Part shown: positions 14,838-23,294 of the stretch, piece by piece | Position numbering within the stretch: the stretch's first letter is position 1 | How the letters are laid out: the number at the start of each line of letters is the position of its first letter | Assembly (NCBI GenBank): GCA_031551965.1 | Contig: JAVBMW010000001.1 | Location: forward strand, 62,001-126,000 | DNA: 64,000 nucleotides | Reading direction: 5' to 3' | DNA from: CALVGQ01 sp031551965 | Lineage (GTDB): Bacteria > Bacillota_I > Bacilli_A > Erysipelotrichales > Erysipelotrichaceae | Position numbers and translations under genes: made by a program | Notes under the pieces: model-generated | Databases searched by the model: none | What the model was told of the DNA's origin: nothing | What the model saw: only the letters and a program-made list of their open reading frames with translations

Positions 14838-15857
14838 ATGAAAATAGTTACTTTAGGGGAAATTATGCTACGTCTATCAACACCAGGAAATACACGTGTT
14901 GTTCAGTCCGATAGTTTTGATGTTGTTTATGGTGGAGGAGAAGCTAACGTTGCTGTATCACTTGCCAACTATGGTCATGACGCTTACTTTGTGACAAAAC
15001 TTCCAAAACATGAAGTTGGACAAGCAGCTGTGAATGCAGTTAGAAAATATGGTGTTAAAACAGAATATATCGCTCGTGGCGGTGATCGTGTTGGGATCTA
15101 CTACTTAGAAACAGGCGCAAGTATGCGTGCAAGTAAAGTCATTTATGACCGAGCTGGAAGTTCGATCGCAACCGCAAAAGTTTCAGACTTCGATTTTGAT
15201 AAGATCATGGAAGGTGCTGACTGGTTCCATTGGTCAGGAATTACTCCTGCAATCAGTGATGACGCTGCTGAGCTTACTCGTTTAGCATGTATTGCTGCAA
15301 AGAAACATGGTGTAACTGTATCTGTTGACTTGAACTTCAGAAAAAAATTATGGACAAAAGAAAAAGCACAAAGTATCATGAAACCACTTATGGAATATGT
15401 TGATGTTTGTATTGGTAATGAAGAAGATGCTGAACTTTGTTTAGGATTCAAACCACAGGCAAACGTAGAAGCTGGATCAACTGATGCTGCAGGATATTAT
15501 GGAATCTTTAAAGAAATGAAAGAAGCTTTTGATTTCAAAGTTGTCGTTTCAACTTTACGCGAAAGTTTCAGTGCCACTCATAATGGATGGAAAGCTTTAC
15601 TATATGATGGAGAAAACTTCTATCAATCCAAACGTTATGACATCGAACCAATTATCGACCGTGTTGGTGGTGGTGATAGTTTCTCTGGTGGTATCATTCA
15701 CGGTTTGCTTACAAAAGACAACAAACAAGATGCACTTGAGTTTGCAGTTGCAGCAAGTGCACTTAAACATACGATCCCTGGTGACTTTAACCTTGTAAGT
15801 GTTGAAGAAGTTGAAGCCCTTTGCGGTGGCGATGCATCAGGAAGAGTTCAACGCTAA
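14838..15857 (+). CDS. kdgK: 2-keto-3-deoxygluconate kinase
   Basis: This 339-residue PfkB-family sugar kinase has the N-terminal GGGEANVAVSLANYG substrate region, VSVDLNFRKKLW typical of KDG kinases, and the C-terminal signature DRVGGGDSFSGGIIHG with the catalytic Asp. It phosphorylates KDG from UxaA or KduD to KDPG, the substrate of the aldolase encoded 12 bases upstream. AGGAGGAAAT precedes the ATG. The C-terminal GGDASGRVQR tail is found in several Firmicute KdgK proteins. Transcription ends at a strong hairpin 13 bases past the stop. Confidence 0.95.
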   Translation: MKIVTLGEIMLRLSTPGNTRVVQSDSFDVVYGGGEANVAVSLANYGHDAYFVTKLPKHEVGQAAVNAVRKYGVKTEYIARGGDRVGIYYLETGASMRASKVIYDRAGSSIATAKVSDFDFDKIMEGADWFHWSGITPAISDDAAELTRLACIAAKKHGVTVSVDLNFRKKLWTKEKAQSIMKPLMEYVDVCIGNEEDAELCLGFKPQANVEAGSTDAAGYYGIFKEMKEAFDFKVVVSTLRESFSATHNGWKALLYDGENFYQSKRYDIEPIIDRVGGGDSFSGGIIHGLLTKDNKQDALEFAVAASALKHTIPGDFNLVSVEEVEALCGGDASGRVQR

Positions 15858-15870
15858 AATTACCTCCCAT

Positions 15871-15906
15871 AACAAGTTGTATTGTAAAGTACAGCTTGTT
15901 TTTTCT
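15871..15906 (+). terminator. Terminator of the eda-kdgK operon
   Basis: AACAAGTTGTA pairs with TACAGCTTGTT (one G-U) and is followed by TTTTCTTTT. Confidence 0.85.
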
Positions 15907-15985
15907 TTTAAAACAACATTGAATATTAATAGCTAAATCACCCAATTAAATATGCTAAAATAGAATTGAGAAAAGAGGCATATCT

Positions 15986-16783
15986 ATGAATTTAAAATCT
16001 GGATTTACATTAGTAGAAATAGTAGTGGTGCTAGCGATCATTTCTGTTTTAGGTGCACTTGCGTATCCTTCCATTTCTACTTACATTGAAAACGGAAATA
16101 AAGTAGCATGTCAAAATAGTATTGAGGAAATATTAAGTAATTATGCTTTTGAAGTTGTTTATGATGAAACTAAAACGCTAAGCACAGTGTTAGCGAATCA
16201 ATATAATAATGGAGTTAACATATGCCCTAGTAACGGTAAGTACACAGTCATTGAAACCTTATCGGGAACCAAAGAAATCAATTGCAGTGTTCATACAAAT
16301 CATACCTATACCGTTGACTTTACTGTTTCCAGTAACGATACATCCGCAAACAAGAAAAATCTTGATGCATTAATTCATTCTTCTCAGTCCTTTATCGATT
16401 ATTGCAAAACCAAGAATTATGAATTTAAAATCGCTAATGGTTTTATCACTTTTAGTGCTACCGATGTATTCGCGGATACCTCCATCACTATCAACAGTGT
16501 AATGCAAGATTTTTTTGGTGAAAATGCCTCTTTAGCTAATTCAATCTCCAATTTTAGAATTGCCATCGACAGTGAAGGCAATATATTAAGTGTTTCTTAT
16601 AAAAAAAATGAATATGGATACATAATTTATCCAAATGGAAATTCCTATCAATTGCCAAACTCCTATTTCTCTAGTAGTGAAGTTTATGGAACAAATGGGA
16701 CAAAAGTAAATCCAATATTAGTAATTGCGAAAGATGAATCAAAAATCGGACTGATTGAAGGATATGTAAAACTAAACAAATAG
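15986..16783 (+). CDS. Type IV prepilin-like protein
   Basis: This 265-residue protein has a class III signal sequence: short basic leader MNLKSG, then FTLVEIVVVLAIISVLGALA with the prepilin-peptidase Gly-Phe site and Glu at +5, forming the N-terminal transmembrane and coiled segment. The remaining surface domain has four Cys (residues about 42, 76, 100, 137) that may form disulfides. No pilin peptidase, ATPase or platform protein is in the window, so assembly would rely on genes elsewhere (competence-type or tad-type). AGAGG lies upstream of the ATG. The last 100 bases overlap the 3' end of the opposite-strand XRE frame. Confidence 0.85.
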   Translation: MNLKSGFTLVEIVVVLAIISVLGALAYPSISTYIENGNKVACQNSIEEILSNYAFEVVYDETKTLSTVLANQYNNGVNICPSNGKYTVIETLSGTKEINCSVHTNHTYTVDFTVSSNDTSANKKNLDALIHSSQSFIDYCKTKNYEFKIANGFITFSATDVFADTSITINSVMQDFFGENASLANSISNFRIAIDSEGNILSVSYKKNEYGYIIYPNGNSYQLPNSYFSSSEVYGTNGTKVNPILVIAKDESKIGLIEGYVKLNK

Positions 16784-17040
16784 AAAAAAGAATCCTCATA
16801 GTAATCTACTACGAGGATTTCTTCTATTGATACATTAAACAATTTAGATAAGCACATAAGATTATCTACAGATGGTAGTGTGTTTCCCCACTGCCAGTTA
16901 TAAATAGCCTGTGCAGATTGTAGATGAAGGAAATCTGCCAAATCATTTGCAGAATAACCTTTATCAGTGCGAAGTTGTTTGATTCGTTCACCAGTTTTTA
17001 ACTGATTCACAGTTGGGTAAGTAAAAGTTTTCATATTCAT
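16684..17040 (-). CDS. XRE-family regulator with a terminator inside its 3' coding end
   Basis: The first about 85 residues are a clear XRE protein: GERIKQLRTDKGYSANDLAD, AQAIYNWQWGNTLPSVDNL, LSKLFNVSIEEILV. AGGAGGC precedes the ATG. The remainder (about 33 residues, hydrophobic and Phe/Pro-rich) is encoded antisense to the prepilin gene and looks non-native. A strong hairpin with a T-run on the minus strand (16791-16819) falls within codons for ILVVDYYED, so most transcripts should end before the stop codon. The functional protein may be about 90 residues, with the original stop lost by mutation or deletion. Confidence 0.7.
   Translation of the reverse strand: MNMKTFTYPTVNQLKTGERIKQLRTDKGYSANDLADFLHLQSAQAIYNWQWGNTLPSVDNLMCLSKLFNVSIEEILVVDYYEDSFFYLFSFTYPSISPIFDSSFAITNIGFTFVPFVP
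16791..16819. terminator. Hairpin terminator shared by prepilin and XRE genes
   Basis: AATCCTCATAGTA and TACTACGAGGATT pair (one A-C mismatch) around ATC. On the minus strand CTTTTTTC follows, a canonical terminator; on the plus strand only TCTTCT follows. Confidence 0.75.
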
Positions 17041-17139
17041 GCCTCCTATTAATCGGATATTTCTCTATAGTTTTTTTTACACGAGACATTAGATCATTTT
17101 TACTTATTTGTAGTATAACATAAATCATTACTTTTGAAA

Positions 17140-18063
17140 CTAAAGTATTACTTTATTCATTTTAAATGTAAAGCTGATTACCATATTTTCTTGTGATGAA
17201 TCAATAACTTCTACTGTTAGTGATCCATTCAATTCTTCTGCAAGGGATTTCGCTATCGTAAGTCCAAGTCCAGTACCACCTTGATTTCTTGAATTATTTT
17301 GCATATAGAGTCGATCAAATAGAAGCGGAACATCTGTTAAAGCTAGCTTATCAGTATCATTAATAAATAAAACAGAAACTGAATCCACTTCTTCTATAAC
17401 TTGGATTTCAAAAAAGCTTTTTGAGTAACGAGCACCATTTTGAAACAGATTAAGAAATATTCTTTCTAAGGCGTCATAATCTCCCCTTATCCACAAAGGA
17501 CGATCAGGAATATTTACTTCTACTTTTAAGTTGTTCTGTTCCAAAAGCATATAATTTCCTAAGAAACATTCCTTCAAAATTTTTATTACATCAATATCGG
17601 TTAAGTTCAGATTGTATTCCTTTGCATTGATTCGTGAATAATCATAAAATTGATCAATTAAATTTTTTAGTGATTGTGATTTTTGTTCAATGATCTTGAA
17701 TGATTCAATTTCTTCATCACTTGAAGACAAATTAATCTTATATAATTTCAAATAACCCAAAATAACAGTAAGTGGTGTTCTTAAATCATGACTAATGTTT
17801 TCAATTTGTTGTCGAAATGATTTTTCTTTTTTTTCATAAGTTATTTTTTCTTGCCTTATGCTTTCTAAAAGATCATTGAAAGAGGCAATAACTTTCCCTA
17901 AATCGTGATTTGGTTGTGGCAAATGAAGTATTTGATTTTGTGACAATTCTTTTTTTATCTCATCAATTTGATTACCTATTTGACGGAGAGAAAAAACCAA
18001 CGAAACATATCGATATATAGAATAACCCGCGATCAATGTAATTATTATTAAAATATAGATCAT
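17140..18063 (-). CDS. Sensor histidine kinase of the ABC-transporter operon
   Basis: This 307-residue protein has one N-terminal transmembrane helix (residues 2-24) and essentially no extracellular domain, followed by a HAMP-like linker. HisKA has the phospho-His at 92 (ISHDLRTPLTV), and HATPase_c has N (LFQNGARYSK), GTGLGLTIAKSL and a C-terminal strand. Such short kinases often sense through the partner transporter. It follows the permease gene by 21 bases, and the response regulator gene heads the same cluster. The pair with the ABC transporter suggests control of export or peptide-antibiotic resistance; the signal is not identifiable. Confidence 0.9.
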   Translation of the reverse strand: MIYILIIITLIAGYSIYRYVSLVFSLRQIGNQIDEIKKELSQNQILHLPQPNHDLGKVIASFNDLLESIRQEKITYEKKEKSFRQQIENISHDLRTPLTVILGYLKLYKINLSSSDEEIESFKIIEQKSQSLKNLIDQFYDYSRINAKEYNLNLTDIDVIKILKECFLGNYMLLEQNNLKVEVNIPDRPLWIRGDYDALERIFLNLFQNGARYSKSFFEIQVIEEVDSVSVLFINDTDKLALTDVPLLFDRLYMQNNSRNQGGTGLGLTIAKSLAEELNGSLTVEVIDSSQENMVISFTFKMNKVIL

Positions 18064-18084
18064 AAGCTTTTCCTCCCTGAATTA

Positions 18085-18864
18085 CTATACTTCAGTTTTC
18101 TTTAGCAATAACATTCCAGACAAAGAAAACACAAGAATTCCTGCGAGCCCTACCATGACACAAATCAACATTCCAGGCATTGTAGACCAAACTGTAATAC
18201 TTTGACTTGTATTGACTGTCATTCCACTAGTACCAAACAAATTATAAGGCATGAGCATAGCCATATTATAAACCATTTCAAAGCGAAGCCCTATATAGTA
18301 AAACACTTGAGGAACGATAACCCACAATATTGCCCAAACAATAATACCAACTGAATCTTTCTCTATCATTTCATTGCATACGATAGAAGAAATTAAAGAT
18401 GCGATCGCTATAAGTAAAATAGCAGGTACTTCAGAAAACAAATCAACAATAGTCACTGGTCCTGAAGGTCTTAGCAAAATAATTGCACTCATAATATACA
18501 CCGCTAACACAATGACCATAGAGACAAGTGACGCTATAGTTGAAACGATGCATTCTCCAAAGAATATTTTTGTTCTAGAAATACCGGAAGATATCGCATT
18601 CTTCAACGTTCCATTTTTTCTATTACCAGAGTAAAGAATCACTGGAATAATTGCGGACATATAACAAAATATCATTGGATTTGCCACAACTGTAGAGTAA
18701 GAAAAAGATGTCGTATTATAAGGAAAACTAGGGCCATCCATTTTGCCTGCTAACGCAAGCACAACATTGATAAATATTGATACCAAAACTAAAATGGCAG
18801 TAAAACTAACCATCGTTTTAGTATGTGTAATTCGATATAATTCGCTTTTAATATAATTTGTCAT
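18085..18864 (-). CDS. ABC-2-type transporter permease
   Basis: This 259-residue membrane protein has about six hydrophobic segments, beginning KSELYRITHTKTMVSFTAILVLV, the usual start of LanE/NatB-type permeases. The motif NRKNGTLKNAISSGISRTKIF is a conserved cytoplasmic loop of this class. It pairs with the ATPase encoded 4 bases upstream to form an exporter. Lantibiotic immunity or antimicrobial peptide removal is a common role in combination with a two-component system, but no lantibiotic gene is nearby. Confidence 0.88.
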   Translation of the reverse strand: MTNYIKSELYRITHTKTMVSFTAILVLVSIFINVVLALAGKMDGPSFPYNTTSFSYSTVVANPMIFCYMSAIIPVILYSGNRKNGTLKNAISSGISRTKIFFGECIVSTIASLVSMVIVLAVYIMSAIILLRPSGPVTIVDLFSEVPAILLIAIASLISSIVCNEMIEKDSVGIIVWAILWVIVPQVFYYIGLRFEMVYNMAMLMPYNLFGTSGMTVNTSQSITVWSTMPGMLICVMVGLAGILVFSLSGMLLLKKTEV

Positions 18865-18868
18865 TTGA

Positions 18869-19783
18869 CTATCCCCTTTTCATTAAATCCATATAGTAAT
18901 CTTCTAAAGACGTTTTTATTTTTACTAATCCAGTAATATAAATATCGTGATCTGTTGCGAGTTTACTATAAATTTCTGGTTCAAATTTTGGTTTATAAAT
19001 TCTTATTGTATTATTATTCATAACTTTATAATTTTGATCCGAAAATGTTTTATCATACAAAGCAGCATACTTTTCAATATCAGAAAGACTAATTTCTAAA
19101 CAGTCAGAGCATTTTTCATTTAAATCACGTGCTGTAATTTCTTCAATTAATTTACCATGACAAAGAAATCCATAATCAGTTGCGAGTTGCTGAAGCTCAG
19201 TCAGAATATGGCTTGATAGTAAAATTGTAATGTTTTTCTCTTCATTTAAACGATGTAATAAATTACGAATTTCAATAATTCCACTTGGATCTAAACCATT
19301 AATTGGTTCATCCAGCAACAAAATCTGAGGTTCTCCAATCATCGCAATTGCTAAACCAAGTCTTTGTTTCTGCCCTAGCGATAGATTTTTACATTTGCTT
19401 TTTCTTTTCTCTTCGATTCCAGTAAGTTTCAACATTTCATTTACTTTTTCTTTATTTGGAACACCTTTTTGAATACGATAATATTCCAACATTTGCTCAA
19501 CTGTCATATTTGGATAAAATCCTGGTTGTTCGATCATACAACCTATATGGCTTCTTGAAGCTTCAAGATCCTTTTCAATAGATTTTCCAAACAATTGCAC
19601 TTTACCATTTGTAGGATAAATATGCCCAGTCATTAATTTTAACAACGTACTCTTTCCAGCCCCATTGTCACCAACCAAACCATAAATACTTCCTTTTTTC
19701 ACATGGATATTTACATGATCCAAAGCTAATAAATCCCCATACTTTTTTGTCACTTGATTTGTTTCGATAATTACATTACTCAT
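18869..19783 (-). CDS. ABC transporter ATP-binding protein
   Basis: This protein of about 304 residues has Walker A GDNGAGKST, Q-loop IEQPGFYPNM, signature LSLGQKQRLG, Walker B ILLLDEPINGLD and H-loop SSHI. The C-terminal extension of about 90 residues is typical of BcrA-like exporters. The ATG at 19783 is preferred over the upstream in-frame start because AAGGAG lies seven bases before it and it begins the family's first strand (MSNVIIETNQVTKKYGDLLA). The longer frame would include the terminator region. It is co-transcribed with the permease and kinase downstream. Confidence 0.93.
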   Translation of the reverse strand: MSNVIIETNQVTKKYGDLLALDHVNIHVKKGSIYGLVGDNGAGKSTLLKLMTGHIYPTNGKVQLFGKSIEKDLEASRSHIGCMIEQPGFYPNMTVEQMLEYYRIQKGVPNKEKVNEMLKLTGIEEKRKSKCKNLSLGQKQRLGLAIAMIGEPQILLLDEPINGLDPSGIIEIRNLLHRLNEEKNITILLSSHILTELQQLATDYGFLCHGKLIEEITARDLNEKCSDCLEISLSDIEKYAALYDKTFSDQNYKVMNNNTIRIYKPKFEPEIYSKLATDHDIYITGLVKIKTSLEDYYMDLMKRG

Positions 19784-19805
19784 TGCAATTCTCCTTATTT
19801 TTAAA

Positions 19806-19847
19806 AATACGCTTATCAATTGATTATTTCAACTTGATAAACGTATT
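19806..19847 (-). terminator. Terminator/attenuator between response regulator and ABC genes
   Basis: On the minus strand AATACGTTTATCAA and TTGATAAGCGTATT pair (one mismatch) around 14 bases, followed by a short T/A run. It leaves only about 20 bases before the ATPase start, so the downstream genes are probably reached by read-through or anti-termination. Confidence 0.65.
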
Positions 19848-19903
19848 GTAACTCTTTTGCTTTTAATAAGTCATAAAGTACTTATAAAGAAGTCATAAAG
19901 TAT

Positions 19904-20587
19904 TTATTTCAAAATAAAACCTATACCATAAACGGTTCGAATATAATCAGAATTTTCATCAATTGCCTTTAATTTTTTTCTTAAATTGCTGACATGAACA
20001 TTAACAGTATTGTTTTCTCCATAATATCCACCATTCCATACCAGTTCATACAATTTTTCTCTTGAAAAAACTTTCTCTGGATTTTGCATCAAAAGTAATA
20101 GCAGATCAAATTCATAAGCTGTTAAATCAAGTTCAACCTCACTCAACAATGCTTTTCGAGAATCAATATTTAATTCAAGTTGCTTGTATCTTATATTTTT
20201 TACTTGTGTAGTTTCTTTTCCGAAACGTCTAAGTGCTACTTGTATTCTTGCAATGACTTCTTCTGGTTCAAATGGCTTCGTAATGTAATCGTCTGCACCC
20301 ATTTGTAAAAGGTTTACTTTGTCACTCAACGCGCTTTTAGCCGATAAAATCAGCACAGGTATAGTTAATTTCTGCACTTCTCTAACTTCATTTAATAACT
20401 CTTCTCCAGAAAGTCCTGGTATCATAAGATCAAGTAAGATTAAATCCGGGGTTTCTTTTTCTAATAATAACTTAGCTTCAGAACCAGAAAATGCCTGATA
20501 TGTTTCATATCCAGAATGACGCAATATTTTTACAAGCAACTCATTAATTGAAGCTTCATCTTCTACAATAAGTATTCTTTCTTTCAT
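19904..20587 (-). CDS. OmpR-family response regulator
   Basis: This 227-residue protein has a receiver domain (acidic VEDE at 8-11, phospho-Asp 53 in ILLDLMIPG, switch residue in LILSAKSA, conserved Lys in DYITKPFEPEEV) and a winged-helix output domain (LTAYEFDLLLLLMQNPEKVFSREKL, VNVHVSNLRKKL). It is the partner of the histidine kinase at 17140-18063. It heads the cluster, separated from the transporter genes by a hairpin, which may keep regulator and transporter levels different. Confidence 0.93.
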   Translation of the reverse strand: MKERILIVEDEASINELLVKILRHSGYETYQAFSGSEAKLLLEKETPDLILLDLMIPGLSGEELLNEVREVQKLTIPVLILSAKSALSDKVNLLQMGADDYITKPFEPEEVIARIQVALRRFGKETTQVKNIRYKQLELNIDSRKALLSEVELDLTAYEFDLLLLLMQNPEKVFSREKLYELVWNGGYYGENNTVNVHVSNLRKKLKAIDENSDYIRTVYGIGFILK

Positions 20588-20615
20588 CGATCATACCCCC
20601 AGAACAAAAACTATA

Positions 20616-21011
20616 TTAATCAAAATAATCTTCTAATATTTCAATACAATCCGCAATCAAATCAGTACAACTGCGATGAATTCCATTTTCATTAAGTAAT
20701 TTTGCACAAATGTGTGTTCCATTTTTTGCGATAAATCGTTCAACTAATTCATTTGTTAAATTGTATGTTGAAATTTTTGTTTTTCCTTTTGCCTCGACTC
20801 CGCCACTACTCGCAAGACCCAATACAATACCCATCCCTGCTACTGCACCACAAGTTTCTTGACGTCCCCCAAAACCTCTGCCAAAAGCTTCAGCCATTTT
20901 GAATGCCTGATTTTTGTCGACACCAAAATCTTCTGCATAAGCACAGACTACAGCTTGGCAACAATTATATCCTTGTTGATGAAGCTGTCTTCCGATCTCT
21001 TTTTTATTCAT
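20616..21011 (-). CDS. C_GCAxxG_C_C family redox-type protein
   Basis: This 131-residue protein carries the family's Cys pattern: GYNCCQAVVCAYAEDFG, then GGRQETCGAVAGMGIVLGL (the CGAxxG motif), CAKLL and the final C-T-D..ADC. The family is widespread in anaerobes, is thought to bind a metal or redox group, and has no assigned reaction. It stands between the response regulator and a small membrane protein on the same strand. I see no sign of functional linkage to either. Confidence 0.88.
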   Translation of the reverse strand: MNKKEIGRQLHQQGYNCCQAVVCAYAEDFGVDKNQAFKMAEAFGRGFGGRQETCGAVAGMGIVLGLASSGGVEAKGKTKISTYNLTNELVERFIAKNGTHICAKLLNENGIHRSCTDLIADCIEILEDYFD

Positions 21012-21055
21012 ATCTTATCCCCCATTTTGAACCTATTATAATTAATAATTATCTA

Positions 21056-21433
21056 CTAATCAACCTTTTTAACCAAGCCCATTAAAAGAATCATTGCGAT
21101 CAATAATGCTAAAATTGTGCACTCGATATGAACTGTAAGGTTAATTAATACACTCATAAAACATAAGCCTAAAACTAATACAAAAGCCCATTTCTTTTCT
21201 TTGATCAAACCTAATATTCCTATAACTTGTGCTAAAGTAAATAGTAAATTTAAAAGTACAGAGTTAAAATTTTCTGAAACTAAAATTGTCAAAAACTGAC
21301 TTATGTTTTGATATTGAACCGTTGCCGAGTCTATTACAAATAATGCTAAAAACAGTATTGTTTCTTTACTTTGTAAAATCATATGAAGTATCAACAAGCC
21401 TACCAAAAGCCATTTTTTTCTATTCATATTCAA
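21056..21433 (-). CDS. Hypothetical four-helix membrane protein
   Basis: This 125-residue protein is not recognised. It has about four hydrophobic helices (residues 8-35, 55-75, 82-102 and 103-120) and a basic ending LVKKVD, so it is an integral cytoplasmic-membrane protein. The start is ATG at 21433 or the ATG two codons later; AGAAGGG precedes both. It lies downstream of the carbohydrate-binding cluster in the same direction with a 49-base gap, and may be the last gene of that transcript. Confidence 0.6.
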   Translation of the reverse strand: MNMNRKKWLLVGLLILHMILQSKETILFLALFVIDSATVQYQNISQFLTILVSENFNSVLLNLLFTLAQVIGILGLIKEKKWAFVLVLGLCFMSVLINLTVHIECTILALLIAMILLMGLVKKVD

Positions 21434-21482
21434 CCCTTCTTTTTATTAGTATAACACAAAAAAACCTACTCTTTCGAATAGG

Positions 21483-23294
21483 TTATGGTCTATTAGGTTT
21501 TTGCCCTGGGTTTTGCTTACCACCCATTCCGCCACCTTGCATACCACCACTGGTTGTACCACTGACGATATTGCTTACTGTAATTGTTTCAATTTCTTTG
21601 TCATTGACTAAGATTGTATAGGTTGATCCATTAGTAATCGTTGCATCACTATAAAGTACTGCATTGAAACTCTTTGTATTTTCTCCTGACCACAATACAT
21701 TGCCAGCAGAATCCTTGATTGTGATCGTTCCAGGCCCTGAGGCACCTGTAGTAATAATTGAATATTGAGTTGAAGAATTAGACGGCGTTTGCAACATTCC
21801 ACTTGACCCGACTGCGACAAGTGTTCCACCAGTAAGTGTAAATGTACCATCAAAGTCTAGGGAACCATTACCACTATCTTGTGGACCATATACAATTACA
21901 GTTCCACCATTCATATAGAGATTACCATTTGAATCAAGTCCATCTCCATCAGCGTTAATTAGAAGATTTCCTCCATTGATTGTAAGAGTACCTGTACTCG
22001 AACTGAAGTTATCTCTTCCAAACCCACCAGGACCTGTATTTGTTGTGCCATCATTTCCACCAGCTGCATTCAGCCCATCATCAGTTGCGTATAAATCAAT
22101 ATTTCCACCATTGATGATGATTTCAGCACTTTCGATGCCTTCATAACTCGTTTTTATTAAAATCGTTCCATCATCGATCGTAAGTTTTGTATCACTATGG
22201 ATTCCATCATCGCCACTGGATAATGTAAAGTCTCCGCCAGTGATTTCAATGATGTTGTTACTATGGATCGTATCGTCTGCACTATCGATATTGAACATAC
22301 CACCTGTGATTTTCAAAACATCTGATGCTTTAATTCCTTTAACGCTCACATCACTATTTGAAGTGGTGGTCTTACCATTAAAGTTCCATCCACCATTCGT
22401 TTTTGATACGGTCGAACTTCCACCACCCGTAGTAATATTGATGGTTCCGCCTGTAATTAAACAATCTGTTTCAGCTTGTATTCCATCTTGATCACTTTTA
22501 ATATTGATGGTTCCGCCTGTAATCAAAACATATCCTTTTAGTACTTCAGTTGCATTCGTTGACTGGATCGCATCTTTACCACTAGTAATATTGATATTAC
22601 CGCCTCCAATACGAACCGAATCTTTTCCTACAAGCCCTTTATCAGTTGCAGTAATATTTAAGGTTCCACTTAGAATAAACAGATCATCTTTTGATTGGAT
22701 CGCATTATTGTAATTTGCAGTGATATTTAAAGTTCCATTACCACTGATTTTTAAATCATCTTTACTGTAGATCGTTGCACTGGCTTCAGTTGATGAGTTG
22801 TATGTTGATCCATCGCCGATCGTATTTATAGTCCCATCAGCTAAGGTAAGAAATGTATTTTTTGCCGATTGAACAAAAATCACTGCATCCTCTTCATTGT
22901 ACAATTCTACTCCATTTAGTACGATTCTTACATTGTCATCAGTCAAAACATTGACAAGAATCTGACCATTGAATTTTCCACTGAACACATAAGTCCCTGC
23001 TGCAGAAATCGTAATTTTACCCGATTCTGTTGAAACTCCATTTCCTTGAACTGTAGTATTATCATCATTCAAGTTAATCGTTGTATAACTTTGTGTTTTC
23101 CAGTCAGTATCATCCATTTTGATCGTTGTATCAAATTGGATCAATGAATCCTGTAAACCAACGATTTCAGTTGAAGTCACTTCATTATTTACTGTTTCAG
23201 GGGTTGTTTCATTTGAGATATTAGATTCCTGTGTTTGTTTACTACAACCAGTAAGCAACATCAACACCAAGATACTCGCTATAATTTTTTTCAT
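21483..23294 (-). CDS. Carbohydrate-binding beta-helix lipoprotein (Cthe_2159/DUF4353 type)
   Basis: This 603-residue surface protein has a lipoprotein signal peptide (lipobox LLTGC, Cys 17), a Thr/Asn-rich linker, and then a long parallel beta-helix. About 20 repeats of patterns such as GGTINITS, KDDLKISGNGTLNI, GDDGIHSDTKLTIDDG and DDGLNAAGGNDG are visible. The Asp-rich turns would bind calcium. The related Clostridium thermocellum protein Cthe_2159 binds polygalacturonate and cellulose. The C-terminus is Gly/Met/Pro-rich. It overlaps the DUF4956 gene by one base (TAATG), so translation is coupled. A role in gripping pectin at the cell surface would fit the hexuronate genes in this window, but that link is inference. 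Confidence 0.85.
   Translation of the reverse strand: MKKIIASILVLMLLTGCSKQTQESNISNETTPETVNNEVTSTEIVGLQDSLIQFDTTIKMDDTDWKTQSYTTINLNDDNTTVQGNGVSTESGKITISAAGTYVFSGKFNGQILVNVLTDDNVRIVLNGVELYNEEDAVIFVQSAKNTFLTLADGTINTIGDGSTYNSSTEASATIYSKDDLKISGNGTLNITANYNNAIQSKDDLFILSGTLNITATDKGLVGKDSVRIGGGNINITSGKDAIQSTNATEVLKGYVLITGGTINIKSDQDGIQAETDCLITGGTINITTGGGSSTVSKTNGGWNFNGKTTTSNSDVSVKGIKASDVLKITGGMFNIDSADDTIHSNNIIEITGGDFTLSSGDDGIHSDTKLTIDDGTILIKTSYEGIESAEIIINGGNIDLYATDDGLNAAGGNDGTTNTGPGGFGRDNFSSSTGTLTINGGNLLINADGDGLDSNGNLYMNGGTVIVYGPQDSGNGSLDFDGTFTLTGGTLVAVGSSGMLQTPSNSSTQYSIITTGASGPGTITIKDSAGNVLWSGENTKSFNAVLYSDATITNGSTYTILVNDKEIETITVSNIVSGTTSGGMQGGGMGGKQNPGQKPNRP

Noticed and set aside
8563..15857. A complete galacturonate/glucuronate pathway
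   Set aside because: uxaC, uxuA and a uronate transporter are not in this window, so only the steps from tagaturonate and from diketo-deoxygluconate are supported.
18085..20587. Lantibiotic immunity/biosynthesis cluster
   Set aside because: The transporter and two-component genes fit such a role, but there is no lanthipeptide precursor or modification enzyme in the window.
21608..22713. Several open frames on both strands within the carbohydrate-binding gene
   Set aside because: They arise from the repetitive beta-helix codons, lack ribosome sites and show no protein family features.
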